Of a DNA stretch of 64,000 nucleotides, positions 42,617-51,952 are shown in pieces (position 1 is the stretch's first letter; every line of letters begins with the position of its first letter). This stretch comes from Winogradskyella aurantia (lineage in GTDB: Bacteria; Bacteroidota; Bacteroidia; Flavobacteriales; Flavobacteriaceae), in NCBI RefSeq assembly GCF_002266855.1, contig NZ_NGJN01000005.1:186001-250000 (forward strand). Reading direction: 5' to 3'. The notes under the pieces are model-generated. The model did not search any database. It saw only the letters and a list, made by a program, of their open reading frames with translations, and had not been told where the DNA came from. Position numbers and translations under genes: made by a program.

Positions 42617-44344
42617 TTACAAGTTCATATCCTTTAAAATTGCGTCAATTCGGTCTTCCAAGAACTGCTCGGTAACTTTAAATTTAGATATATTACTGAG
42701 TTTGGTATTTACGCTGATGTAAAACTTAATTTTTGGTTCGGTGCCACTTGGTCTTAGGGCTATTTTACTTCCGTCTTCGGTATAGTAGATAAGAACGTTG
42801 GATTTTGGGATATCTATAGGCGATTCTGTGTTGGTCGTTGTGTCCTTTGCAATTGATAATTGATAATCTTCAATCCTCACAACTTTAGAGTCATTGACCT
42901 GTTTTAATGGATTTTCTCTGGCATCTACCATCATCTGTTTAATCTCTTGAGCACCTTCAATACCTTTTTTGGTTAAAGATATAAGACGTTCTTTGTAAAA
43001 TCCATGTTCTACATAGAGGTTTATAAGTTCTTCAAACATGGTCATGCCCTTAGCCTTGGCTTGCGCCGCGATTTCGCAGGCCAATAAAGTAGATGTCACA
43101 GCATCCTTGTCCCTAACAAAATCACCAACCATAAAACCAAAACTTTCCTCGCCACCTCCTATAAAGTCAAGTTCGGGGAAGTCCTTAATCATTTTGGCAA
43201 TCCATTTAAAACCGGTTAAACCAATCTTACACTCCACACTATAGGCCTCTGCCAATACGGACATCATTGGCGTTGATACAATGGTAGAGCCAATGAATTG
43301 ACGACCATTTATTTTTCCATTCTTCTTCCACTGTTTTAATAAAAAATCCGTCATCAAAAGCATGGTTTGGTTACCATTAAGGATAACCAAATCATTGTCT
43401 AAATTTCTTACCACCACACCCAGACGGTCACAGTCAGGATCAGTTCCGATAACAATGTCACCATTTGTTTTTTCGGCCAAGTCCATAGCCATCTTCAAGG
43501 CTTCTGGTTCTTCTGGATTTGGTGACACAACGGTTGGGAAATCCCCGTTGGGCTTGCGCTGCTCCTCGACAATATTAACATTGGTATAGCCAGCACGTTT
43601 TAAAGTTTCTGGAATAGCCATAATAGACGTACCGTGCAGCGAAGTAAAGACTACATTTAAGTTTTGTTTGGCCTCTTCTGAAGTATCAAAGCTACCATTT
43701 TCAATTGAGGCATTAATAAATGCATCATCAACATCCTTTCCGATATATTCAATTAAATTCGGGTCAGACTTAAACTTAATTTCAGCATAATCAAGTTTGT
43801 TGATTTGAGCGATTATTTCTTCATCTTGAGGAGGTACCAATTGACCGCCGTCCTGCCAATACACTTTATAGCCGTTATATTCTGGTGGATTGTGCGATGC
43901 AGTTAGAACGATACCACAATGACAATTGAGATGCTTTAGCGCAAAGGATAATTCTGGCGTGGGTCTTAAATCCTCAAATAGGTAAACTTTAATCTTATTG
44001 GCCGAAAAAACATCGGCTACAACCTTACCAAAACTTTTGCTGTTGTGCCTACAATCATAGGCTATTGCCACCTTTATAACTTCATTAGGGAAACAGTGCT
44101 TTAGATAATTACTTAAGCCCTGTGTGTTCTTTCCCAAGGTATATTTATTTATCCTATTGGTTCCAGGTCCCATAATGCCGCGCATGCCCCCTGTACCAAA
44201 CTCTAAATCCTTATAAAAACTCTCCTCAAGTTCTTTGGGGTTAGTAGCGATTAAATGTTTTATTTCAGCTTGCGTTTGGGCATCAAAGGTTGAGGTTAAC
44301 CAGGTATTAACGCGTTCCAATATCTCAGGTTTAATATAAATCAT
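42617..44344 (-). CDS. Phosphoglucomutase / phosphomannomutase family enzyme
   Basis: A 575-residue alpha-D-phosphohexomutase that moves phosphate between C1 and C6 of hexoses. The four functional loops are present: active-site serine in [13 protein letters not shown], metal-binding [10 protein letters not shown], sugar-binding GGEESFGFM and phosphate-binding [12 protein letters not shown]. Length and the [13 protein letters not shown] form match the PgcA/PGM2-like group rather than short GlmM proteins. Product would feed glycogen or sugar-nucleotide synthesis. It is probably cotranscribed with the exporter gene that begins 3 bases after its stop. Confidence 0.93.
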   Translation of the reverse strand: MIYIKPEILERVNTWLTSTFDAQTQAEIKHLIATNPKELEESFYKDLEFGTGGMRGIMGPGTNRINKYTLGKNTQGLSNYLKHCFPNEVIKVAIAYDCRHNSKSFGKVVADVFSANKIKVYLFEDLRPTPELSFALKHLNCHCGIVLTASHNPPEYNGYKVYWQDGGQLVPPQDEEIIAQINKLDYAEIKFKSDPNLIEYIGKDVDDAFINASIENGSFDTSEEAKQNLNVVFTSLHGTSIMAIPETLKRAGYTNVNIVEEQRKPNGDFPTVVSPNPEEPEALKMAMDLAEKTNGDIVIGTDPDCDRLGVVVRNLDNDLVILNGNQTMLLMTDFLLKQWKKNGKINGRQFIGSTIVSTPMMSVLAEAYSVECKIGLTGFKWIAKMIKDFPELDFIGGGEESFGFMVGDFVRDKDAVTSTLLACEIAAQAKAKGMTMFEELINLYVEHGFYKERLISLTKKGIEGAQEIKQMMVDARENPLKQVNDSKVVRIEDYQLSIAKDTTTNTESPIDIPKSNVLIYYTEDGSKIALRPSGTEPKIKFYISVNTKLSNISKFKVTEQFLEDRIDAILKDMNL

Positions 44345-44421
44345 AAATAAAGGTAATTATAGACAAAATTAAACATTTAAGTTCTTGTGGATTCGTATCT
44401 ATTCTATAATTCTCAACAATT

Positions 44422-45372
44422 TCATGCCAAATTAATTTGGTCTTTTATGAAATAGCGTTGCTGCTGACGTTTAGTCCTAAGAATGAGTTCTCCTAAAAAT
44501 CCTGCAATAAAGAACTGTGAGCCAATAATCATGGTGGACAATGCGAGATAAAACTGAGGCCGTTCTGTAATTAAGCGCCCCGTTGGATTTATAAATAGCT
44601 TGTCAATACCCAAATAAAATGCAAAGGCAAAACCGATAAAGAACATGAGCACACCTAGGGCTCCAAAAAGATGCATCGGCCGTCTTCCAAATCTTGATAC
44701 GAACCAAATGGTAATCAAATCGAGGAAACCATTTAAAAAGCGATTCATCCCAAATTTAGTTTTACCATATTTTCGGGCTTGATGCTGTACCACTTTTTCA
44801 GTAATCTTCGTAAATCCTGCATTCTTCGCAAGAACAGGTAGGTAACGGTGCATTTCGCCATATACATCTATATGCTTAACTACAGTACTGTTATATGCTT
44901 TTAATCCGCAGTTAAAGTCGTGTAATTTAACTCCAGAAGTACGTCTTGCTGCCCAATTGAATAGTTTGGAGGGCAGATTTTTTGTTATTATTGAATCGTA
45001 GCGCTTTTTTTTCCAACCCGAAACTAAATCATAGTCCTCTTTGGTAATCATTTCGTAAAGTTCAGGGATTTCCTCAGGATTATCCTGTAAGTCGGCATCC
45101 ATAGTAATTATAACATTACCTGTTGCTTGAGCAAAACCAGCATGTAAGGCTTGGGATTTTCCAAAGTTTTTTAAAAACCGAATACCTTTAACTTTAGGGT
45201 CTTTTTTAGAGAGTGCTTCAATGATATCCCATGAATTATCCGTGCTTCCATCATCTATAAAAATAATCTCATAGGAAAACGAATGAGATTGCATCACAGA
45301 TACAATCCAATGGTGTAGTTCCTTTAAAGATTCGTCTTCGTTGAGTAGTGGTATAACTACTGATATATCCAT
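44422..45372 (-). CDS. Membrane-bound family 2 glycosyltransferase (DPM1/GtrB-like)
   Basis: A 316-residue enzyme that moves sugar from a nucleotide donor to a polyprenyl phosphate on the cytoplasmic face. The catalytic GT-A domain has VVIPLLNEDESL, IFIDDGSTDNS and the metal-binding MDADLQDNPEEI, then the acceptor-side KKRYDS and HDFNCGLKAY segments. Two C-terminal helices (about 233-256 and 275-297) anchor it. These features match DPM1/GtrB-type transferases that make undecaprenyl-phospho-sugars used in envelope decoration. It follows the DUF4199 gene by 44 bp on the same strand. Confidence 0.92.
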   Translation of the reverse strand: MDISVVIPLLNEDESLKELHHWIVSVMQSHSFSYEIIFIDDGSTDNSWDIIEALSKKDPKVKGIRFLKNFGKSQALHAGFAQATGNVIITMDADLQDNPEEIPELYEMITKEDYDLVSGWKKKRYDSIITKNLPSKLFNWAARRTSGVKLHDFNCGLKAYNSTVVKHIDVYGEMHRYLPVLAKNAGFTKITEKVVQHQARKYGKTKFGMNRFLNGFLDLITIWFVSRFGRRPMHLFGALGVLMFFIGFAFAFYLGIDKLFINPTGRLITERPQFYLALSTMIIGSQFFIAGFLGELILRTKRQQQRYFIKDQINLA

Positions 45373-45416
45373 AGCGGTGCCATCCTGATAGTTGATGTCA
45401 AAAATAACTAAATTAT

Positions 45417-45947
45417 TTAAGCCGCATCAGGATCCTTTTTTTTCATAATAAGGGCAATTAAAAGTCCAACAATAGCGTAAAACAAAAACTGCCAAGCAAG
45501 GGATTTTAATAAGTTGACAACCGCAAACTGATTTGTGTTTTCCATTTCGGTTATCGCCATATCAATGGTTTCCTGCGGGGTTCCAAAATTCTCCATCATT
45601 GATACAGTGGCTTCTATGCTGGCCTGTTTTACAAGTTCTGCAGCTTCAGGGTCAACCACATTAAAAATCAAAATACTCACAACAGTGCTAATTAGTATGC
45701 CAACAACAATGGTTGTAAACCAAGCTGTGAAGGCTTCTTTAAATGAAATAAAACCATTTAGAATACTCTTGGCCTTAGCCGTTGATACAATGCCAATGAC
45801 AATGATTAGTATAAATAATATGATTCCCAACCACCATTTTGTCAGGATTTCAATATTAACAGCATAGCCAATGATGGTGAAAGAGGAGAGGATGAGCCCA
45901 AGATAGAGACCGTATTGTATAGCAGATGATTTTAAGCTATTTTCCAT
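45417..45947 (-). CDS. DUF4199 family membrane protein
   Basis: A 176-residue protein of unknown function with four predicted membrane helices (about 10-30, 35-55, 73-97 and 148-170) and an acidic outer segment between the third and fourth. The layout, including the FISFKEAFTAWFTTIVVGIL helix start and the short lysine-rich end (MKKKDPDA), matches the DUF4199 family, which is mostly found in Bacteroidota; the family is named from memory. In many flavobacteria such genes adjoin GT2 genes, as here. Confidence 0.75.
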   Translation of the reverse strand: MENSLKSSAIQYGLYLGLILSSFTIIGYAVNIEILTKWWLGIILFILIIVIGIVSTAKAKSILNGFISFKEAFTAWFTTIVVGILISTVVSILIFNVVDPEAAELVKQASIEATVSMMENFGTPQETIDMAITEMENTNQFAVVNLLKSLAWQFLFYAIVGLLIALIMKKKDPDAA

Positions 45948-46037
45948 TTTTATTTGATTTTTGGTTAGATCTAGTAAGTTAGTAATTAAAGATAATTAAT
46001 TGTTACAGATATTAGGAAAATAATTAATACTAAATAA

Positions 46038-46067
46038 TTGCAATTTTCATAAAAATACTTAAATTTG
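46038..46067 (+). promoter_or_regulatory. Promoter of rpmE2
   Basis: TTG (46038-46040), 19 bp and TAAATTTG (46060-46067) followed by CAC is a near-ideal Bacteroidota promoter, 39 bp before the L31 start. Confidence 0.75.
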
Positions 46068-46105
46068 CACCTCGAAAAAATCGAATTTTATTAAAGCATT
46101 TAGTG

Positions 46106-46357
46106 ATGAAAGCAGGAATACATCCAGAAAATTTTAGAGTAGTGGCGTTCAAGGATATGTCTAATGATGATGTATTTTTATCTAAATCTACTGCAGAGAC
46201 AGGCGAAACCATTGAGGTTGATGGTGTGGAGTACCCCTTAGTAAAACTTGAAATTTCCAGAACGTCTCATCCTTATTATACAGGTAAATCTAAATTGGTT
46301 GATACCGCTGGTCGTATCGATAAATTTAAAAACAAATACGCTAAGTTTAAGAAATAA
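46106..46357 (+). CDS. rpmE2: 50S ribosomal protein L31 type B
   Basis: An 83-residue ribosomal protein. It has the type B features: MKAGIHPENFRVVAFKDMS at the start, SRTSHPYYTGKSKLVDTAGRIDKF at the end and no cysteines, so it cannot bind the zinc that type A L31 uses. Many bacteria express the zinc-free form when zinc is scarce, but in Bacteroidota it is often the only copy. I chose ATG 46106; an adjacent GTG at 46103 is less likely. It has a strong promoter and terminator of its own. Confidence 0.95.
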   Translation: MKAGIHPENFRVVAFKDMSNDDVFLSKSTAETGETIEVDGVEYPLVKLEISRTSHPYYTGKSKLVDTAGRIDKFKNKYAKFKK

Positions 46358-46376
46358 TCGAACTTACAACGCAATT

Positions 46377-46409
46377 AAAAAGCCTTTCTCTTACCAGAAA
46401 GGCTTTTTT
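46377..46409 (+). terminator. Terminator after rpmE2
   Basis: A perfect 13-bp stem, AAAAAGCCTTTCT (46377-46389) with its complement (46396-46408), has a 6-nt loop and ends in a T-run. Confidence 0.9.
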
Positions 46410-46461
46410 GTTTTAGGCTTTTAACCTACTTTTGATGGTGTAATTATATCTTCTTGCTCTT

Positions 46462-47637
46462 ATGAATTATATCTTATTTGATGGTCCCTATCGCAATAAC
46501 CTGTTACCTTTCACCTTTACAAGGCCTGTTGCAGACATAAGGGTCGGTATCCTCACTATTCGGCAAAAGTGGGAATCTCATCTTGAACTGACTACAACGA
46601 CAGTGACAGAGGATTATTTGTCAGAAAAGTTTCCCATGGTTGAAATGGAAGAAAATATAATGATTAACGCTTGTTTCCTTCCTAATTTAGAGGTGGTGGC
46701 ACAGCTTAAAATCCTTAAACAAAATCAAGCCTTGTTTAAAGATGAGGACGTGATTGCATTTTATGTGAAAGAAGGTGAAGAGGTCAGTGATTTTTCAACT
46801 TTTGAAGCTATAGAGTTCGAGGGTGATATTCTTAAAATAGAGCATACCTGGGATATTTTCGCAAAGAATGGAGAAGCTATTGCCGAAGACTTCGATTTAA
46901 TTACAGCAGGCAGAACTTCGGAACCGATTCCTACTTCCGTTAATGTTCTCAATGCTGAAAATATTTTTATTGAGAAAGGTGCACAATTGAATTTTGCGAC
47001 CTTAAATGCCAGTAACGGGCCAATTTATATAGGTAAAAATGCTGAAATAATGGAAGGGTCTGTTGTAAGAGGACCATTTGCCCTTTGTGATAGTGCCGTT
47101 TTAAAACTTGCTACTAAAATTTATGGCCCAACCACAGTAGGACCTTTCAGTAAAGTTGGCGGTGAGGTCAATAACGCCGTTATTTTTGGCTATTCCAATA
47201 AAGGGCATGACGGTTTTCTTGGAAATTCTGTTATAGGCGAGTGGTGTAATCTTGGTGCCGACACTAATAATAGTAATCTTAAAAACAATTATGCCGAAGT
47301 GCGTTTGTGGGATTATGACACGCAAGGTTTTGCTAAAACAGGTTTGCAGTTTTGTGGCCTTATGATGGGAGATCACAGCAAGTGTGGTATCAATACCATG
47401 TTTAATACAGGTACGGTTGTAGGGGTCAGTGCAAATATCTTTGGAAGTGGTTTTCCTAGGAATTTTGTACCTAGCTTTTCGTGGGGTGGCAGCAAAGGGT
47501 TTGTAACCTATAAAACCAGCAAGGCCTTTGAGGTCGCAGAGGTCGTTATGTCTAGGCGTCATGAAGTATTTACTGACCAGGACAAAGCCATTTTAGAACA
47601 GGTTTTTGAAGACACAAAATCCTTTAGGAGAGAATAA
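46462..47637 (+). CDS. GlmU-like sugar nucleotidyltransferase
   Basis: A 391-residue protein of the putative GlmU family of Bacteroidota. The N-terminal half is a reduced nucleotidyltransferase-like domain (YILFDGPYRNNLLPFTFTRPVADIRVG) that lacks the GxGTRM nucleotide loop of real GlmU. The C-terminal half (about 165-375) is a left-handed beta-helix of hexapeptide repeats (GPIYIGKNAEIMEGSVVRGP, KIYGPTTVGPFSKVGGEV), the fold of acyl- and acetyltransferases. It may join UDP-sugar synthesis, but catalysis by the first half is doubtful. A TACTTTTG -7 element lies at 46427-46434. Confidence 0.82.
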   Translation: MNYILFDGPYRNNLLPFTFTRPVADIRVGILTIRQKWESHLELTTTTVTEDYLSEKFPMVEMEENIMINACFLPNLEVVAQLKILKQNQALFKDEDVIAFYVKEGEEVSDFSTFEAIEFEGDILKIEHTWDIFAKNGEAIAEDFDLITAGRTSEPIPTSVNVLNAENIFIEKGAQLNFATLNASNGPIYIGKNAEIMEGSVVRGPFALCDSAVLKLATKIYGPTTVGPFSKVGGEVNNAVIFGYSNKGHDGFLGNSVIGEWCNLGADTNNSNLKNNYAEVRLWDYDTQGFAKTGLQFCGLMMGDHSKCGINTMFNTGTVVGVSANIFGSGFPRNFVPSFSWGGSKGFVTYKTSKAFEVAEVVMSRRHEVFTDQDKAILEQVFEDTKSFRRE

Positions 47638-47680
47638 AGATTCTGAAATGAGATACAACTAAAAACTCGTCTCTCCTGGT

Positions 47681-49309
47681 TTATTTCTCCATTTTAGATT
47701 TAGTCACCGATTTTAATTCTAGAAGATTTGTGGCGTTTATACCTAAGCCGTTCACATTATTTCTAGTAAATCTCACCACCTCATCATAAAATAGCGGTAC
47801 AATAGGAGCTGAAGTCATTACCAAAGAATCCATTTTCATATACAATTTAGCACGTATGTCTGGGTCGGTGACCAAATAGGAGGCTTTATATAAAGAGTCA
47901 AATACTTGATTTTTGTAATGTGTGTAATTTGGACCATTAGGTGCAAAATTCTTACTGTAGTACAGCGATAAATAGTTTTCTGCATCAGGATAATCCGCAA
48001 CCCAACTCGCACGGAAAAAGTCCAACTGGCCGTTGGCTTTGGCGTCCTTTAAACTTGAAGCGGGAATGACATCTACATTAACCTTTAGCCCTATCTTTTG
48101 AAGCTCCCTTTGAATAAACTCGCAAAAGCTCAAATAATTGCTTGTAGTTGTCAAGGTTATTTCGGGCGTTTCTATCCCTGTTTCCATTTTAAAATCACTA
48201 ATTAAGGCCTTGGCCTTTTCTGGGTGATACTTGTATCCAATAGAGTCTTTAAACCCAGGTAATCCTTTTGGAATAAAGCCACCGTTAGCAGGTATTCCAA
48301 TGCCATTTCGTAAATAAGTCATCATTTTCAAACGGTCAAACCCCATGTTTATAGCTTGTCTAAGTTTAAGGGACTGAAGTTCATTTATATCAGTTTCCAT
48401 AAAAAAGCCAAGATATTCCGTATTGAGATATGGGCCGCGTATCATGCGCACATCTTTACTGTAAAGCGGTCTCAACTTCCCATTTGCCGTGAGAATCTCA
48501 TCTTTATAAGAAGCATCTAAACCTGAAACAAAATCAATGTTTCCTTGGGCAAACTGTAAAAACTCACTTTGCTTATCGGGTAAAAATGTTACGGATACAG
48601 CCTCCAAATACGGAAGAGCGTGTCCATTTTGGTCTTCTTCAAAATAGTTGTGATGTCGTCTAAAAACTAGTTTAATATTTTCCTCCCATCTTTTGAATTT
48701 AAAAGGACCCGTTCCTATGGGATTTGACCTAAAATTATTACCGTAATGCTCAACTATCTCCTTTGGCACCACTGAACAATATTTCATAGTCAATAAACCT
48801 AAAAATGCGGGAAATGGTTGTTTTAATTTTATCTGAAACGTAGAGTCATTTAAGGCTGAATAACGATTTACCTTATTCAACACCCAACTTCCCGGTGAAG
48901 CTAACTTTTTATCCCTTAGGCGATTAAAGCTATACACAAAATCTGAGGCCTTAACCTGTCTAGTAGAATCCTTTCCGAATAGGTGATGTTCATGAAAAAA
49001 AACATCCTTCCGCAACTTGAATGTATAGGTTGTCGCACTATCTGATATGGACCAACTTTTGGCTATACAAGGTCGAACCTTAAGTGCGGTATCCATTTGT
49101 ACCAAGCCATTAAATAGCTGATGAGTCGCCCAAATATCTGCTAAATCTTTAGAAAAAGCAGGATCTAATGAGCTAATGTTTTTATGTTCGTTGTACCTAA
49201 AGACTAAATGGTCTTTTTCACTCTTGGACTTTGAGCTACACGATGCTATTAGAAGTAGGCCAATACACCCAATTACTAATCTGATTGATACATCAATAGG
49301 TTTTCGCAT
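47681..49309 (-). CDS. Peptide-type ABC transporter solute-binding lipoprotein
   Basis: An exported family 5 (DppA/OppA-like) binding protein of 542 residues. A lipobox LLIASC marks the lipidated cysteine near residue 24. Conserved blocks are SLDPAFSKDLADIWATHQLFNGLVQMD, YTFKLRKDVFFHEHHLFG, NPIGTGPFKFKRWEEN and the C-terminal PIVPLFYDEVVRF. The ATG at 49309 (MRKPIDVSIRL) places the signal properly; an upstream start at 49336 would add nine residues reaching over the mtaB promoter. No permease or ATPase genes adjoin it, so it may serve a transporter encoded elsewhere or bind cell-wall peptides. Confidence 0.9.
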   Translation of the reverse strand: MRKPIDVSIRLVIGCIGLLLIASCSSKSKSEKDHLVFRYNEHKNISSLDPAFSKDLADIWATHQLFNGLVQMDTALKVRPCIAKSWSISDSATTYTFKLRKDVFFHEHHLFGKDSTRQVKASDFVYSFNRLRDKKLASPGSWVLNKVNRYSALNDSTFQIKLKQPFPAFLGLLTMKYCSVVPKEIVEHYGNNFRSNPIGTGPFKFKRWEENIKLVFRRHHNYFEEDQNGHALPYLEAVSVTFLPDKQSEFLQFAQGNIDFVSGLDASYKDEILTANGKLRPLYSKDVRMIRGPYLNTEYLGFFMETDINELQSLKLRQAINMGFDRLKMMTYLRNGIGIPANGGFIPKGLPGFKDSIGYKYHPEKAKALISDFKMETGIETPEITLTTTSNYLSFCEFIQRELQKIGLKVNVDVIPASSLKDAKANGQLDFFRASWVADYPDAENYLSLYYSKNFAPNGPNYTHYKNQVFDSLYKASYLVTDPDIRAKLYMKMDSLVMTSAPIVPLFYDEVVRFTRNNVNGLGINATNLLELKSVTKSKMEK

Positions 49310-49332
49310 ATAACGAATATGTTGTAAATTTG
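49302..49332 (+). promoter_or_regulatory. Promoter of mtaB
   Basis: TTTC (49302-49305), 19 bp and TAAATTTG (49325-49332) followed by C give a strong Bacteroidota match 22 bp before mtaB. It overlaps the start of the divergent binding-protein gene, so the two may interfere. Confidence 0.65.
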
Positions 49333-49354
49333 CCACCTTGGTAAAAATACAAGA

Positions 49355-50701
49355 ATGGAGCCAACAAAAAAAGTCGCATTTTATACCTTAGGTTGCAAGC
49401 TTAACTTCTCCGAAACTTCCACTATAGCACGAGGGTTTGAGACTGAGGGTTTTAATCGTGTGGACTTTAAGGACAGGGCTGATATATACGTTATAAATAC
49501 GTGCTCTGTTACCGAAAATGCGGATAAGCGCTTTAAGACCATAGTAAAGCAAGCCCAAAGAAATAATCCGAATGCCATTGTCGCGGCTATAGGCTGTTAT
49601 GCTCAGCTTAAGCCTCAAGATCTGGCAGATGTTCATGGAGTTGATTTAGTTTTAGGTGCTACAGAGAAATTCAATGTCAATTATTATATCAATGAGCTTT
49701 TAAATACTCCTGATCGGAATACTAGTGGTGGAAAGGTTCATTCTTGTTCTATTGAAGATGCCGATTTCTATGTGGGCAGTTATTCTATAGGTGACAGAAC
49801 AAGGGCATTTTTAAAAGTCCAGGATGGATGCGATTATAAGTGCACGTATTGCACTATACCTTTAGCAAGGGGTATTTCACGAAGTGATACCATGGAAAAC
49901 GTGTTGACCAATGCACGAGAGATTTCTGAAAAGGGTATTAAGGAAATAGTACTTACCGGTGTTAATATTGGCGATTACGGGAAAGGCGAGTTCGGAAATA
50001 AAAAGCATGAGCACACTTTTTCAGACTTAGTGACTGAATTAGATAAGGTTGAAGGTATTGAGCGCTTGCGAATTTCATCAATTGAACCCAATCTTCTCAA
50101 GAATGAGACGATAGAATTGGTTGCTCAATCACGTGCCTTTGTTCCACATTTTCACATACCCTTACAAAGTGGCAGTAACTATATCCTTAGAAAGATGAAA
50201 CGGCGTTATAGGCGTGAATTATATGTGGATCGCGTTACTAAAATCAAGGAGGTCATGCCTCACGCTTGTATTGGCGTGGATGTTATAGTTGGCTTTCCAG
50301 GGGAAACAGATGAATTATTCTTGGAAACGTACAACTTTTTGAATGCTTTAGATATTTCCTATCTGCATGTTTTTACTTATTCAGAGCGCGACAATACCGA
50401 AGCTGCGGAAATGGACGGGATTGTGCCCAAAGCCGTTAGGGCTAAACGGAGTAAAATGCTGCGAGGACTCTCAGCTAAAAAAAGACGGGCTTTTTATGAG
50501 AAGCAATTAAATACGACTCGCAGGGTTCTTTTTGAAGGCGAAAATAAGGGAGGTTATATTCACGGATTTACAGAGAATTACGTGAAAGTAAAAACGCCTT
50601 GGAATCCAGAACTGGTCAATACGCTTCATACAATAACCTTAAGCACTATTGATGATGACGGTTTGGTGAGGTTCGACTTTAGAAAAAAAATGGTCTCCTA
50701 A
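49355..50701 (+). CDS. mtaB: tRNA t6A37 methylthiotransferase
   Basis: Radical-SAM enzyme that adds a methylthio group to t6A37 of tRNAs reading ANN codons. Three domains are visible over 448 residues: an N-terminal UPF0004 domain with cysteines in TLGCKLN, INTCSVTENAD and AIGCYAQ for one [4Fe-4S] cluster, a radical-SAM core with DGCDYKCTYCTIP (CX3CX2C), and a C-terminal TRAM-like part. The TLGCKLN form and the absence of the MiaB-type cluster spacing favour MtaB over MiaB and RimO. A palindromic terminator follows, shared with the convergent gene at 50761. Confidence 0.92.
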   Translation: MEPTKKVAFYTLGCKLNFSETSTIARGFETEGFNRVDFKDRADIYVINTCSVTENADKRFKTIVKQAQRNNPNAIVAAIGCYAQLKPQDLADVHGVDLVLGATEKFNVNYYINELLNTPDRNTSGGKVHSCSIEDADFYVGSYSIGDRTRAFLKVQDGCDYKCTYCTIPLARGISRSDTMENVLTNAREISEKGIKEIVLTGVNIGDYGKGEFGNKKHEHTFSDLVTELDKVEGIERLRISSIEPNLLKNETIELVAQSRAFVPHFHIPLQSGSNYILRKMKRRYRRELYVDRVTKIKEVMPHACIGVDVIVGFPGETDELFLETYNFLNALDISYLHVFTYSERDNTEAAEMDGIVPKAVRAKRSKMLRGLSAKKRRAFYEKQLNTTRRVLFEGENKGGYIHGFTENYVKVKTPWNPELVNTLHTITLSTIDDDGLVRFDFRKKMVS

Positions 50702-50708
50702 AAATAAA

Positions 50709-50737
50709 AAACCCGTAATCCTCTGGGTTACGGGTTT
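50709..50737. terminator. Bidirectional terminator between mtaB and the acetyltransferase gene
   Basis: AAACCCGTAA (50709-50718) pairs with TTACGGGTTT (50728-50737), extended inward by three pairs including one wobble, leaving a 3-nt loop. The A- and T-rich flanks suit both strands. Confidence 0.85.
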
Positions 50738-50760
50738 CAAAATTCTATTTCCTTTTCAAA

Positions 50761-51057
50761 TTATATTCTTATACCTACAGGTAACATTCTTTTATACTTT
50801 CTATTGCTTCGTACAAATTTGGCTATTTGAGGACTCGTTGGGACTACACTTATATTCCTTTCTTTTATATTATCAAAAACCATAGCTAAAAATTCTTTTT
50901 CAAAATCCTCAGACTGTATAGTATCTGGAATGACCATTTTTGTTAGAAAAATTTTACGCTCTTGTAGAGAATATTCTATGACGGCCATATCATTGTCAAC
51001 CTTTAATTCAAATTGTCTTAAAAAATCATTGTCAATCAATTCAGCTGTTTCTGTCAT
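50761..51057 (-). CDS. Small GNAT-like N-acetyltransferase (YjdJ type)
   Basis: A 98-residue protein similar in length and pattern to the shortened acetyltransferases of the YjdJ (Acetyltransf_CG) type. The beta hairpin AVIEYSLQERKIFLTKMVIPD, the helix SEDFEKEFLAMVFDNIKERN and the strand-plus-helix SVVPTSPQIAKFVRSNRKYKRM follow the core of that fold, the last segment matching the PxCpyxxxxxxxHPEY-type end of the family only weakly. No substrate can be named. A minus-strand promoter (TACCTTTG) sits at 51123-51130. It converges with mtaB. Confidence 0.65.
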   Translation of the reverse strand: MTETAELIDNDFLRQFELKVDNDMAVIEYSLQERKIFLTKMVIPDTIQSEDFEKEFLAMVFDNIKERNISVVPTSPQIAKFVRSNRKYKRMLPVGIRI

Positions 51058-51122
51058 AATTTATAGTTTTAATACGTTAAGGGATGGCGTGTAGATACTG
51101 CGTTTTACAGATTAGCGCTTTG

Positions 51123-51130
51123 CAAAGGTA
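51123..51130 (-). promoter_or_regulatory. -7 element of the small acetyltransferase gene
   Basis: Minus-strand TACCTTTG followed by CA matches TAnnTTTG. It lies 66 bp before the start at 51057, leaving a moderately long leader. I find no convincing -33 element. Confidence 0.45.
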
Positions 51131-51241
51131 CAAAAAAATAAGCAAACAGCTTGTTTACAAGTGTTAAAACCTGTTGGTATTGCTCGGTTATCCCTTATCT
51201 TTACCTCAAATTACGAGAGCTTAAAGCATTTCTTTTTTAAA

Positions 51242-51910
51242 ATGGAAAATGAAATCACCCATGTTTATTTAATGCCGGGTATGGCCGCTAATCCATCTAT
51301 TTTTGAATATATACATTTGCCAGAAGACCGCTATAAAATTCATTGGTTGGAATGGCAAATCCCAAAAAAAAATGAAAGTTTCAGGGCCTATGCGAAACGG
51401 ATGTGTTTATGTATTGAGTTTGAACAAGTGGTTTTATTAGGGGTTTCATTTGGAGGTATGCTAGTGCAAGAGATGTCAAAATATTTAACGGTCAAAAAAC
51501 TTATTGTTGTTTCGAGTGTCAAATCCTATCACGAGTTACCTAAGCGACTAAAACTATTGAAATATACCAAAGCCTATAAAATACTCCCTACCCAATGGGT
51601 CGCAAATATTGACTTACTCGCTAAATACGCGTTTGGGGAAACCATTAAAAAGCGTGTTGATCTTTATAAAAAGTATCTCTCGGTAACGGACAAAACGTAT
51701 TTAGATTGGGCCATAGAGCAGATCGTGTGTTGGGAGCAGGATAAGCCTATACCAGGTGCAATTTACATCCATGGCGATAAGGATTTGGTTTTTCCGAACT
51801 CTTGTGAAGGCAACTGTATTGTTATAAAGGGAGGTACGCACATTATGATACTTAATAAGTATAAATGGTTCAATGAAAATTTACCCAAGTTAATAGAATC
51901 CTCAATTTGA
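51242..51910 (+). CDS. Alpha/beta hydrolase
   Basis: A 222-residue cytoplasmic hydrolase of the alpha/beta fold. The nucleophile elbow is VLLGVSFGGMLVQE (GxSxG), the acid is probably the aspartate in YIHGDKDLVFP, and the histidine is in KGGTHIMIL, so the triad is complete. The oxyanion region near the start is VYLMPGMAANPS. I chose ATG 51242 because the family begins just before that strand; an upstream start at 51161 would add 27 residues lying over the divergent control region. The substrate is unknown. A lytic transglycosylase gene follows 42 bp later. Confidence 0.8.
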   Translation: MENEITHVYLMPGMAANPSIFEYIHLPEDRYKIHWLEWQIPKKNESFRAYAKRMCLCIEFEQVVLLGVSFGGMLVQEMSKYLTVKKLIVVSSVKSYHELPKRLKLLKYTKAYKILPTQWVANIDLLAKYAFGETIKKRVDLYKKYLSVTDKTYLDWAIEQIVCWEQDKPIPGAIYIHGDKDLVFPNSCEGNCIVIKGGTHIMILNKYKWFNENLPKLIESSI

Positions 51911-51952
51911 AAGAATTAATAAGATTACTTACATTTAAAAAAAATTAAAGCC